From Adiantum capillus-veneris (taxonomy: Eukaryota; Streptophyta; Polypodiopsida; Polypodiales; Pteridaceae), in NCBI GenBank assembly GCA_014529385.2, contig CM043966.1, positions 109,324,308-109,388,307 on the forward strand: a DNA stretch of 64,000 bases, given 5' to 3'. Position numbers and translations under genes: made by a program. Shown here piece by piece: positions 54,871 to 64,000 of the stretch (its first letter is position 1; every line of letters starts with the position of its first letter). The notes beneath the pieces are model-generated. The model was not told where the DNA came from. It did not search any database and saw nothing but the letters and a program-made list of their open reading frames with translations.

Positions 54871-57800
54871 TGGACGCAGTCACTTCTTTTGCCTGTGGGA
54901 GAATTCATTTGAATGCTCGAGTAGGTTCCTTTTTTATCCACGAGGAGAGAGGATGATGAAATGGGCTCCACTTGGTTTATTCTAGGTGACTGCTGAGCAT
55001 AAATGATCTAGCAGGCTAGATGGTGAGCAAACTATGTGGTGTTTTTTTCAATAAGCTCTTAATTTGGAGCTTTGCTTGTAGTTGTATCTAAGCATGTGTA
55101 CATATGCATGGTGTGTGCATGTAGGTGAGTAAGATCCCCTTATGTGGAAGGAATAGTAGTTGTGAAGGATGTGCTAGGCTTTGACGAATGGAGGTCAAAG
55201 GGTAGATTTTCATGATGAAAAGGTGGAATTTTGGTGACTTGATAGCAAATGGTATGATGCTAGAAGTAGGTGAAAAGAGGTCTTGAAATGTACTTGGATG
55301 TGTAGGGAGGAATAATCCTGTGGAGACGGCTTGTCATTTGGATGTGTGAGCACGAAGATATGGATCCACTAGCAGGAGTAGTTTTCATTGTGTGCATGAG
55401 TTCAAAGTTTCTTCTAAGTGCTAGGAGTAGAATGGAAATTGCCAGTTTTTATCACCATGGATGGAGGCCCTTGGAGTGGAATCAAGATGCATGGAGAACA
55501 TGGAATGCATTGGGTTATACGCGCTACAAGACTATCAAATTGGATTTTCATATGGAGATCCATGTGGGTGATAACAAGATGAGCAATGTGGGTGGTTGTC
55601 CATGTGTTTCTTGCTCTATTTGAAGTTCATCGAGAGTGGCAGAGACCAATTTTTTTGGCAGATTTTGAATTACTAAGCAAGGATATCTTGTGGAGTGAAG
55701 CATATGGAATAAATCAAGGCATGTGGATAACAAGGCCATGAGGTTTTTTTGGACATGGGAGATTGTTACCAAAGATGCTAGAGTTGGTAAACAGTGCTCT
55801 GGTCAATAAGCCTTGGAGTGTTTTTTTATAACCTTTTGGTAAAGAATCCCCACGAGTGTGAGACACGTGGCAAGGTATGGGATCCCCAATAATCCCACAT
55901 GAAGAAAAAGATTCATTGAAGTTATAGCATATATTCAAAATGTTGGCCAATTCACTTGTAACTCTGTTATGAGAGAGAGCTTGGGCTCCGAAGCTCGTGA
56001 GCCATGACAGATTCTACTGTGTGCATGCACGTTGTTGGGAAATTTTTTACTCACCACTTTGCAGTTTGGAAGTTGTATTTGATTGGCTTTGTGTGTGTAC
56101 ATAGCAGCTTGGGCTTGCTGATTTGCTTTTGGTTAAGAATTATGTTTTCTCCAAGGAGAAGGGCAGCTTGGAGTTGATACATTTGTAGGATTTTTGGGGA
56201 GGATAGGAGTAGAGTGATACCCTAGAATATGGGATTTCAAATAGCTAAGCATGGGGATGAATATGATTTTTGTAGGGTGCCTTGGTGCGTAGGAGCAAAG
56301 TGTGGAAAAATGAGCCTTAAGGAGGGTGCACAGGTGTGTAAGGGTCAGTTTTGGATGCATTGTAGCAGGGGCATGGAAGGCCAGAATATGAATTATGGAT
56401 ATCATAGCATGTTGTTGAGTATGCTAGGAATAGGGATATCTCGTTAGTTTTACAGTTGGTACCCCACTAAGGAGATATAAGCTCTCCAAGTTTGGTAGTT
56501 GGTTAGTTTTGAGAGAAACAGAGTGAAGACACCAATTTTGGAAGCTTGTTTTTTAGATGATGTAATGGCAAAAGCAGGTGACCATATGCTAAAGGTTGTA
56601 CTTCAACATGATGGGTTACAAGGTGATGTGGTTGGTTTCTCAAATGGATGTTTGAGTTGTAAGATACCAGGTCTCCAAGTTGGGTAATTGATGAGGAGGT
56701 TTGATCTGGAAAAACTTTTATGTGAGTGTTGGAACATGCTAAAACGTGGCAATTTTGATCGTGAGTTATAAGTGCACTAGAGGTTGAATGGAGATGCAAG
56801 AAAGATCTGGGACATGCTTAGACATAAGGGGAACATGGTCAAGATATTAGTTTTGTATTATGATGTTCAAGCGAAAGGTATTGCACTGTAGATTTCATTA
56901 GGCAAAGGCTCATTTTTAAGAACGGAGAAAAAAAAAGTACCTGCATTTGGAGCAACAAATGGAGGCCATCATGAGAAGGCGACACTGAGCCATGGTTACG
57001 GAACCATCTCCAGTGGATGTATGATAAGGCTATCCAATTGGTTTGGCTATTGGATGTGGCAGAAGGAGCAAGTGGACCATTATTCATTTGGGAAGGACTC
57101 ATCAAAGAATTAAAGGTTTGGAGCTTACAAATGCCTCGCACCTTGGATCTCAGCACAAATTGACCCCCATTTCTTTTACAAAAAATAATAATAAGTCTAA
57201 GGGGGGTTTCCCACGTTACACCCGCAAGAAGCAACTCCCAGACCCTAAGTTGTCTAGAAATAGTAAGTAAGTAGGTGATTCCTATCCAGCAGGAGAAGCT
57301 ATATTTGGTATACGAATGTGGGAGAGGAGAGAGAATACGTCCATAATTAGTAAATTTATTTTTAGAAAAATCAATTTTCTCTCTCATGGGATTGCATTTT
57401 TAGGACCTTTGGCATGTAAGAGAATCTTCTATTCTAAGAAGTAACTTTCCATTTGTCTTTGGAACTAGGAATGGAAAGTCCGCTCTCTTTAATTAGTAAG
57501 TCTCCCTCCCATGTGCATGTTCTTTTTGAAAAGTGTATATATACTATTTTAGAGAGTAAAGCCTCCCTTTCATGCTCATGTGCTTGCCAAATTAACCATT
57601 TTGGTAAGTCAATCCTCATGCAATGATGAGGATTTCAAGGGAGGGAAGTTCTCTTTTCTTTTTGGGAATCCTCCAATACTTTTTGGAAAGTTTATCCCTC
57701 CACTCACACTCATTTTTGAAAAGATACCTCATTTACCCACATGTTACCATGTATAGGTAGCATCCTCTCTCTCGTATATATACCCTTCTCTTGTACATGA

Positions 57801-58450
57801 TGATGTTTTTGGATTATATGAGATGAGTCCTATGATCCACACAGTTTGTGGGTTTTGTTGAGTTGTTGATGGGGTGATCCCCAATATTTGTAATCTAGTT
57901 GATGATGGTGTTGGGAGCATAGTGTTGTGCATTTTGTGGGGCTGAGGCTTTGCCCTTCTAAAAAGCCATCTTTGTGAGTGTATATGTGCCAGTGTTTGGT
58001 AATTGTGATCTGAGAGAGATGAGTGAAAGAGTGAGCCATGAGGACTCTGTGTTGAGATGTTGAGAGCTATGTGTTTGTGAGACTGGGAGTTATGTGCATA
58101 CATGTGAATGGAGGTATGGGGTTGAAGTAGTGGTGTGTCCAACTCCCCTTGATCTTGGCATTTGTACATGATTTGCAAGTGTTCATTGGTTTATCTATCT
58201 AGGCCCTGTGAGGTCCTAGTTGTGTTTGTTTGTATGTGGATATATAAGATATCACATTCCATTCCCTCTTCAAATTCCTTATCAATTGGAAAGCCTATGT
58301 AAGAAGGGCCTTGTCCCTTGTGTGTATGTGCATGTGGTGGTGTTTTGTGAGGTTGTGTGCAATTGAGGGAGGGTAGTTGAAGGTGTGCTTGGTGATTTTG
58401 TGAGTGAGTTTTGATTAAAGGTCTAGTCCCTTAGGTTGGTGGTGCCCCTA
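54871..58450. other. Long non-coding stretch, possibly LTR/LARD-like
   Basis: Over 3.5 kb without a recognisable domain. Short open frames such as 55342-55623 and 56839-57387 (minus) match no family I know. Long plain DNA directly before a gag gene suggests a large LTR or leader of a non-autonomous element, but I could not match two LTRs. Confidence 0.4.
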
Positions 58451-60050
58451 TTCCGCGGTTGGGCGTGGCTTTTATAAATGGTTTAGAGACTATACAAAGG
58501 AATTTCCTATTCGTTATGTCTCCTCACATTGTTTTTGGTGCCCCCATTGAGGAGTGTTCTCCTCATGAAGTGTTGATTGGAAGCAGAAAATGGTGTTCGA
58601 GTACCTTGAGTTTTGTGGTGATGAACATGAAGATGTGGAGGTTTTCTTGGAGTGGATGGAGGTTGCTATCATAAGCCACCATGTCAAGGATGATGCCTTG
58701 GTTGTGGGGCTCTTGAAGATATGCATGAAGGATGATGCTCATGAATGGTTACACCAGTTTGAGAAAGAGAAAGCAGTGGCTAGTCCTCCTCAAATTTTGA
58801 CTTTTGGAAGTGTTAAGCAGGCGGCTTGTTTAAGATTTAAGAAGAAAGAAGATTCCAGTGTCTTATGGCAAGCATTGAAGGACTTGAAGCAGTTGGAAGG
58901 TCAAAGAGTTGATGACTTGGTGTAGATTTTCAAGGGTTTATGGGCCCGATGGTGTATCTCTCTAGGGAGTGAAGTCCCTCCTTCTTTTGTAAAGAAAATT
59001 GCATCTATGAGTGAAGGTGGAGTTGAAAAGGCCATTGAGTTTTGAGGATGTGGTACGCATAGCTCAAGACAAGGAACAAAAGCTATTGAAGAAAATGGAG
59101 TATGGTATGCTACGTGATGATAAGGTAAGGAGATTTGGTGATATGAATGTGAATCTAATCAAGAGTGAAGAGTCGGTTCAATATGCACCAAGTTATGTAC
59201 ACTGTAGCCCCTGGTTTTTTTTGCAAACATGGAAGTTAAACAATAGCCAAAGATGAAGTTGAAAGACCTACTATGAAGAAAGAGATGTCTTCCATGGTGC
59301 TATGCAATTCGAGTGTTTGAAGTTGCTTCAAGAAGATGTGTGTCAAGTTAAGGAGGAGTTTCCATCTATGGAGCCTACTCTAGCTAAAGGATTAGAGGAT
59401 CTTGTGGCCAAAAGTATTTTGTATCAATGTACATGAAGAGGATGATGATGTAGACTTGTCACCAAGTTGGAAGGAAGGGTTAGGTAACGATGAGAAGATG
59501 ACAGAAGATGATATCTTAGAGGAAGATGGTATGGAAGAAGACCAAGATATAGAGGAAGTTGTGGAAGATGAAGAGATGCTTCAAGAGGTGTTGTCACTGG
59601 AGGATTTGATTTATACTTTAGATGGGGAAGTTCAAGATCAAGAAGAGGAGTTAGAAGTTGGTGTGCTTGATGATGTGAATGACACCCGGGGGGTGTGCAA
59701 TTTGAAAATAAGGCTCTAAAATGAATGTAGGTCTAGGTAAGAAATATAAGATGAATGAAGACTACCATGATGATGTGCAACTTGGATCTTTGGAGAAGAT
59801 TGGTATGAATGATGAAGTGCATGAAGGTTTGCATGCTTTGCTTGAGGATGAGGTAACCAATGACCTAATTGATGATTCTAGCAATGTAGAAGTCTCTTTG
59901 AGTGAGGAAGAGCTAGACAAGGCTTTTGTGAGTCATGGAGACGATGACCTTGATACAAGGGTCATAGCGGATGTGGATTTGCAAGATGTGGGATGCATGC
60001 CTTACCTCACCATCCTATCTTATTACAGTATTAGCGAGAACCACGATTAA
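58451..60050 (+). pseudogene. Gypsy-like gag with acidic C-terminal part
   Basis: GGTGCCCCCATTGAGG near 58540 could be a primer-site region. From 58590 the frame gives MVFEYLEFCGDEHEDVEVFL and EWMEVAIISHHVKDDAL, then DDAHEWLHQFEKEK and LWQALKDLKQLEGQRVDDLV: the helical layout of a retrotransposon gag. After a TAG at 58923 come pieces SLGSEVPPSFVKKIASMSE and FEDVVRIAQDKEQKLLKKM (59011-59256), then two very acidic stretches (59402-59719 and 59721-60050). No zinc knuckle, protease or RT follows. It may be a gag-only element. It is interrupted on the right by the minus-strand LTR. Confidence 0.55.
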
Positions 60051-60919
60051 TTTGTCAAACCATGGGATGAAGTTGACTCGACTAGTGCATAGAGGCTACA
60101 AGAGGGTGTCAATCTCTCGAAAAACAACTAACAACTCGCATCTAATTCAAGCTACACTCAAGTGACTGAAATCACCAAAATCCAATCGCTCATCGGCAAG
60201 AAAATCACATTCGTTACAACATCAAATGACATCCAAACGTAATGAAACTTCTAGCACAAGTTTATAAGACCTAGGCACACATGCTTATGGTCTCAAACCC
60301 CACTTTAGGTCAAGTTTCAAAATCGTGATTATTAACAGGAGTGGTTTTTTCACCTAGTCGTTTTCGACCCAGAATGCATCTAAATGCTTGGCAATGATGC
60401 CCCAATACCCCGCCTATGCTTAGTTTTTGATTTAAAAGTGTAAATTCCTAGCTATGATGAGTTTAGGTCGCGAGTCGGCGACGCCATTAGCTATGAATTA
60501 CTGTGAACTGCTTATGTTAATGCGTAGAGCTCTTACCTGTGGTTGCAATGCAAGAAACGCTATCGCAATGTGACAACCGAAGAGGGAGTAGGAAGAGTGA
60601 AAAGGAGAGGTGTGAGCGCCGTTAGCTCACGCTATGTATTTCTTATCCAAAAACTTATAAAAAACTTACAAAAATTGACTTTTATACCTTAGCCAAGGTT
60701 TTTGGGTGGTCAAAACTAATAATCTAGAGTTCTACCAAAGCTGGGTAATGACTGGCTGATACAATTTGGAAGCTTGTAGCCCCGGCTCATTAATTACAGA
60801 GTTTATCCGAGAAAATAAGAGTAACAATATTCCCGATTTATCAAAATAATAAGGGCTTTACAAAGAGAACTCCGAAAAATGGTGTCCATGTTAGCTTGCT
60901 GCTAACATTCCCCCCCTCC
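60051..60919 (-). repeat. Minus-strand LTR with polypurine tract
   Basis: On the minus strand, GGAGGGGGGGAA (60908-60919) is followed by TGTTAGCAGCAAGCTAACA (60907-60889). This is a purine tract and an LTR start with a small palindrome. It begins 28 bp after the stop of the minus-strand ORF, the usual retroelement spacing. The far end is not resolved; about 60050 is a guess from where the gag-like gene stops. Confidence 0.5.
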
Positions 60920-60946
60920 ACGCCTGTGTCATCCCTTGACACAACT

Positions 60947-63880
60947 TTATGGGCTGAAATAGTCTTCAGATTGACGGCTGGCGAGGCGGTCTTTAAGCGC
61001 ATCCAGTACCTTCTGGTATCTGATTTTTCTTTCTTTGTCAGGCACTTGCAAAAATTGCATGGTCACTTTATTCTTCAGCTCCACCGTCATTAGGAAGAGA
61101 ATGAGGTCTAGGAGGGCCTCTTTATTTGCCATGAGATTAGGAAGGTGATTAACATTTTGACGAATAGGTGCATGCCATGTGTGCAAGAACAGTGGGTGTG
61201 TAAGAGAGGTTAAGAATGGTCAAACGATGCACTTTTCCCCCCAAAAAAGGGGGAGCAACTTTATGATTTTCGGCCTTCCATAACTTTTACATACGATCTT
61301 CGATTTGAGCGGAGATTATAGATCTATAATCTACAGGCCGAGATCTTTTCGTAGATATCTTACTTGATATAGTTTTGCATGCTAGATTTTAAATTTCATT
61401 TTGGGGGGAAAATTTGAATTCAAATAAAGTAGCCATTTTGCCTATTTGAATTCAAAATATCTCCTTTGATTGCTTTCTTAATACTAGAGATTTGACTTCC
61501 TTAAACTGCCAAATAAAGAGGCCCTCCTAGACCCCATTCTCTTCATAATGTTGAGTAGCCTACAAACCTGGATGTAAGGTTGCTGATCACCAGCGCAAAT
61601 ATCTTCGTTCGTCAGGTGAAGAATCCAGTGTCGAAAGCTTCTTCAAATGCCAACATATTATTCGATGGCTAGAACATACATCCGGCATAGAAGCCGTAAA
61701 GGAATTCTTTCGAAGGCTGACTACTCAGATCATAGCATAAGCCTTTGTTACCTTCTAAAAATGACATCCATGGGGCTCCTACTTGCTCAGGCTCATGAAA
61801 GACTTGGATGCATGTGAGCAACATTCTGAAGATTTTATATAACATGGCACAGGAGAGATCTGGTAGACATGGCGCCCGTTAGGGTTTTCACCATGTATTC
61901 CTTTGTTGCTTGCCCTCTCTCTGGAGCTGGCAGTCTGGGGTAGTTAATACAAGTTGGCCTCTTCTTTGTCAATGCTTCATGAGCTTGCCATGTCCTTACT
62001 GTGGGAACAGGACAGAAAGTTGAATCTCTTTCAAGGGTTGTAGGTGCTCTTGTGAACAGAATCAGGTATCTCAAATTCTTGTTCAGCCAGCTTAACCTCC
62101 ACTTTGGGTGGTCTTTGTGTGCACCATCTTCTTGCATATCTTTGTAAAATCTTTCTTTCACCTGTAGTAATTCAACTTTGATGAGAGGGTATGGCAGGGA
62201 TTGTTGATGCCATTGAGCATGGATCTGATTGGGAGTGAGTTGAGTGACATTGACAGAGTGTAAAACTCTCAACTCCCAATCCATTGCGACTTTCCACTGC
62301 TCATCCACCTCTAGGGTGATCTTCTCTTTCGGTGCGTCTTCTTCAGCTTTTGACAGCTACACCATTGGCACTTTGTCTACATCTATGATGTGAATCTAGA
62401 AATCCTCTTCACCACTCGGCTCTGCTGTGGACTGTGTCTCAAACTCAACAAATGAGATCGAGGGTATGTTTAACTACGGCTTCTCTGAAGTACCTACCTC
62501 TTCCTGCACGTCTGGCTTTCCATCTTTGAGGAGTTAGTTAACTCGTTTCAATTCTGCTATTTCCTTGAGGAGCTCCTCTTCTCTTTGAACCCCCATCATT
62601 GCCAGGTCCCTGCGTTGTGATTGTTCTAGCTTTAATTCCAACTCAAGATCTTTGTTCTTCTTCTCAAGTGCCTTGTATACTTCATTAGTCCCTTTGATCG
62701 AGGCCACGGTTGAATTTTCTCTAATTTGCCGTAAGAAGAGTGCCTGATCATTGATCCGTTGTTCAGAGTATTACAGAGAAGCATTGGCAACATCTAAGTG
62801 CACCTGAATTTTTAGAGCTGACAGAGATGTCGTAAGAAGTTCATTTGTAACTTCTATTTCTTTTTTTTGCCTATCTCTGGCTAACTGATGTTGTGCAGCT
62901 TCTGCTTTAATCTCCTGCACCTGCCTTTGAAGATCGGTGATGACAATCATCATGTCTTCTAACTCTCCGTGGAGAGCGTCGATCACCATCTCAAGCTCTT
63001 TGGCCTTTGTGCTGCGGCTTAGTACTGTTGAGCAGAGTTTCTCCGTCATGTCTTGCATCTGCCGTGCATGTTCATTTACTTGTAATATAACTTCCTCATT
63101 CGACTGCCAATCATCCTGTCTTGCCAGCTGAGACGTGCGTGCAGCCTCATGTATGTCTTTCTACTGCATCGTAGCTGCTGGTTCCTCTTGTGTGGAGGTA
63201 GAGGGTCGGTATTCCTTGTCATGTTGAGGCCTTGATGCCTCGGTCGTTTCATGTTGTGCGGAAGGTGAGGGTGTTGTCTCAGATGGTGTAGCCTCTTTGG
63301 TTGTAGTGCTCCCTTCCTTTTCTGGCTCAACTTCTTTCTGGTGTTGCTGCTCCTGTGTAGTAGTGACCTCTTGTGTAGAGTCATCTGTATTTTGCTCTTC
63401 CGGCTTTTGAGTAGCTTCGACAACCTTTTCTTGTTGATCAATCTCTTGTGCAGATTCGTTTTCCTTGGTGGATTCAGATTCTTTCTCCTTTTCAGGTGAT
63501 TGTGGTGGGCTTGGCATAGGCTGGTGCTGTTGTTCCGTGGACGGTGAAGTAGGTCTAGATGACTCATAGCCTTGCTGTTGTGTTTCCTCTCTAGCCATCT
63601 CCTCGGCTTGTGTTTGTTCTTCCGTCTCTCTGGATTTCTTAGCTGCTTCTTCTTCCTCCTTCAGCTTGAGGGCTTCAGCTTCTTAGTACATTCTTTCTAT
63701 ACGCTCTATCAAATCTTCAACTTCTTTTCTTGTATAATGCTTCGTCCTTGGGCCTTTTAGTCCAGCAGGCACCCATTTCTCTGGGTCCTTCCTTTGTGCT
63801 TGTCTACTGCACTGGTAGGCTTGTTTCTCTCTTTCAATGCATGCTTGCTTTTGTGCGAGCTCTTCTTGGTGTGCATCCAT
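60947..63880 (-). pseudogene. Long coiled-coil ORF of a minus-strand element
   Basis: It reads from ATG at 63880 (MDAHQEELAQKQACIEREKQ) through a helical charged part (EVEDLIERIERMY), a Pro/Ser/Thr/Gln/Glu-rich stretch (63598-63161), a clear coiled coil (63058-62771: ELEMVIDALHGELEDMMIVI, LQRQVQEIKAEAAQHQLARD) and a more globular C-terminal part (62308-61835). 63880-61835 stays in a single frame, with stops at 63683, 63161 and 62771 and several between 62530 and 62350. A frameshift follows near 61860. A MITE (61088-61550) splits the last part, which ends KDRLASRQSEDYFSP at 60947. I do not recognise the family. The purine tract and LTR right after it suggest a gag-like gene of an LTR element. 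Confidence 0.55.
61088..61550. mobile_element. MITE-2 copy 2
   Basis: It begins CATTAGGAAGAGAATGAGG and ends CCCCATTCTCTTCATAATG, a terminal inverted repeat of about 40 bp including AGGAGGGCCTCTTTATTTG. Its 463 bp align in inverse orientation with 32143-32604. It splits the minus-strand ORF near its C-terminus. Non-coding. Confidence 0.85.
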
Positions 63881-64000
63881 ATGTAAGGTTTCCAGTTTCT
63901 GAAACCTTAGGAGTTGTACAAAGCTTGATAAATTTAATTCAATTATTGAGAAAACACTAAAGAATGATCCAACTATGGCTTATTTTGGTATTTTCAGAAC

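Noticed and set aside
63076-63567. 163-codon basic frame on the minus strand
   Set aside because: It overlaps the longer-range Gln/Glu-rich frame in another phase. The latter stays in frame with the coiled coil on both sides, so this one is a shadow.

Overview
This is nuclear DNA of a vascular plant with a large, repeat-dominated genome. I see no host housekeeping gene, no tRNA or rRNA gene, and no prokaryotic feature. The evidence is plant-type Ty1-copia elements primed by initiator Met-tRNA, Ty3-gypsy remnants, a CACTA (En/Spm) DNA transposon, several MITE-like elements, a decayed endogenous pararetrovirus (Caulimoviridae type), and very long CT/GT/TACA microsatellites. The species cannot be fixed from the sequence. 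Gag-protease-only gypsy relatives and a pararetrovirus would fit a gymnosperm or fern as well as an angiosperm.

Layout. 1-7220: the 3' half of an old copia element (A). A complete 5.3-kb CACTA element (1608-6919) sits between its stop codon and its polypurine tract, with a perfect ATG target duplication. 7271-7519: a minus-strand gypsy integrase scrap. 9586-11880: three tandem-repeat arrays, one interrupted by a short MITE. 11881-16378: mostly uncharacterised, with microsatellites and a repeat family that recurs at 39.6/45.2 kb. 16379-33215: a gypsy-like gag-protease remnant, split by copia element B (18367-31415, target duplication GTGGC). B is itself split by a roughly 6.1-kb unidentified insertion (about 19475-25615), which holds a MITE and a 452-bp foldback, and by a 1.3-kb terminal-inverted-repeat element (28099-29415, TTAA duplication). 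34.7-38.6 kb: a long CT tract, a short ORF with a SAP DNA-binding motif, and a gypsy-type polypurine tract with LTR start. 39706-45220: copia element C, structurally complete and recent (LTRs identical except for one GT unit, duplication TGTCT). 45590-45737: a near-perfect palindrome. 47481-53330: the pararetrovirus, in the order movement protein, coat protein with zinc knuckle, protease, reverse transcriptase, RNase H, then a TATA-containing regulatory region with three 46-bp repeats. 53.9-60 kb: acidic, gag-like remnants. 60.9-63.9 kb: a minus-strand element with one long coiled-coil ORF, broken almost only by nonsense codons and by a MITE.

How it fits together. The genes are parts of mobile elements, and the story is their order of insertion. 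The gypsy-like gag-pro remnant is older than copia B, and B is older than its internal insertions. Copia A is older than the CACTA element inside it. Copia C entered a pre-existing repeat, whose uninterrupted relative lies at 14.2 kb. Nearly all coding regions are pseudogenes. Copia C is the exception in age, but its pol carries about ten single-base frameshifts packed into 1.3 kb between intact stretches, which looks more like local sequence error than decay.
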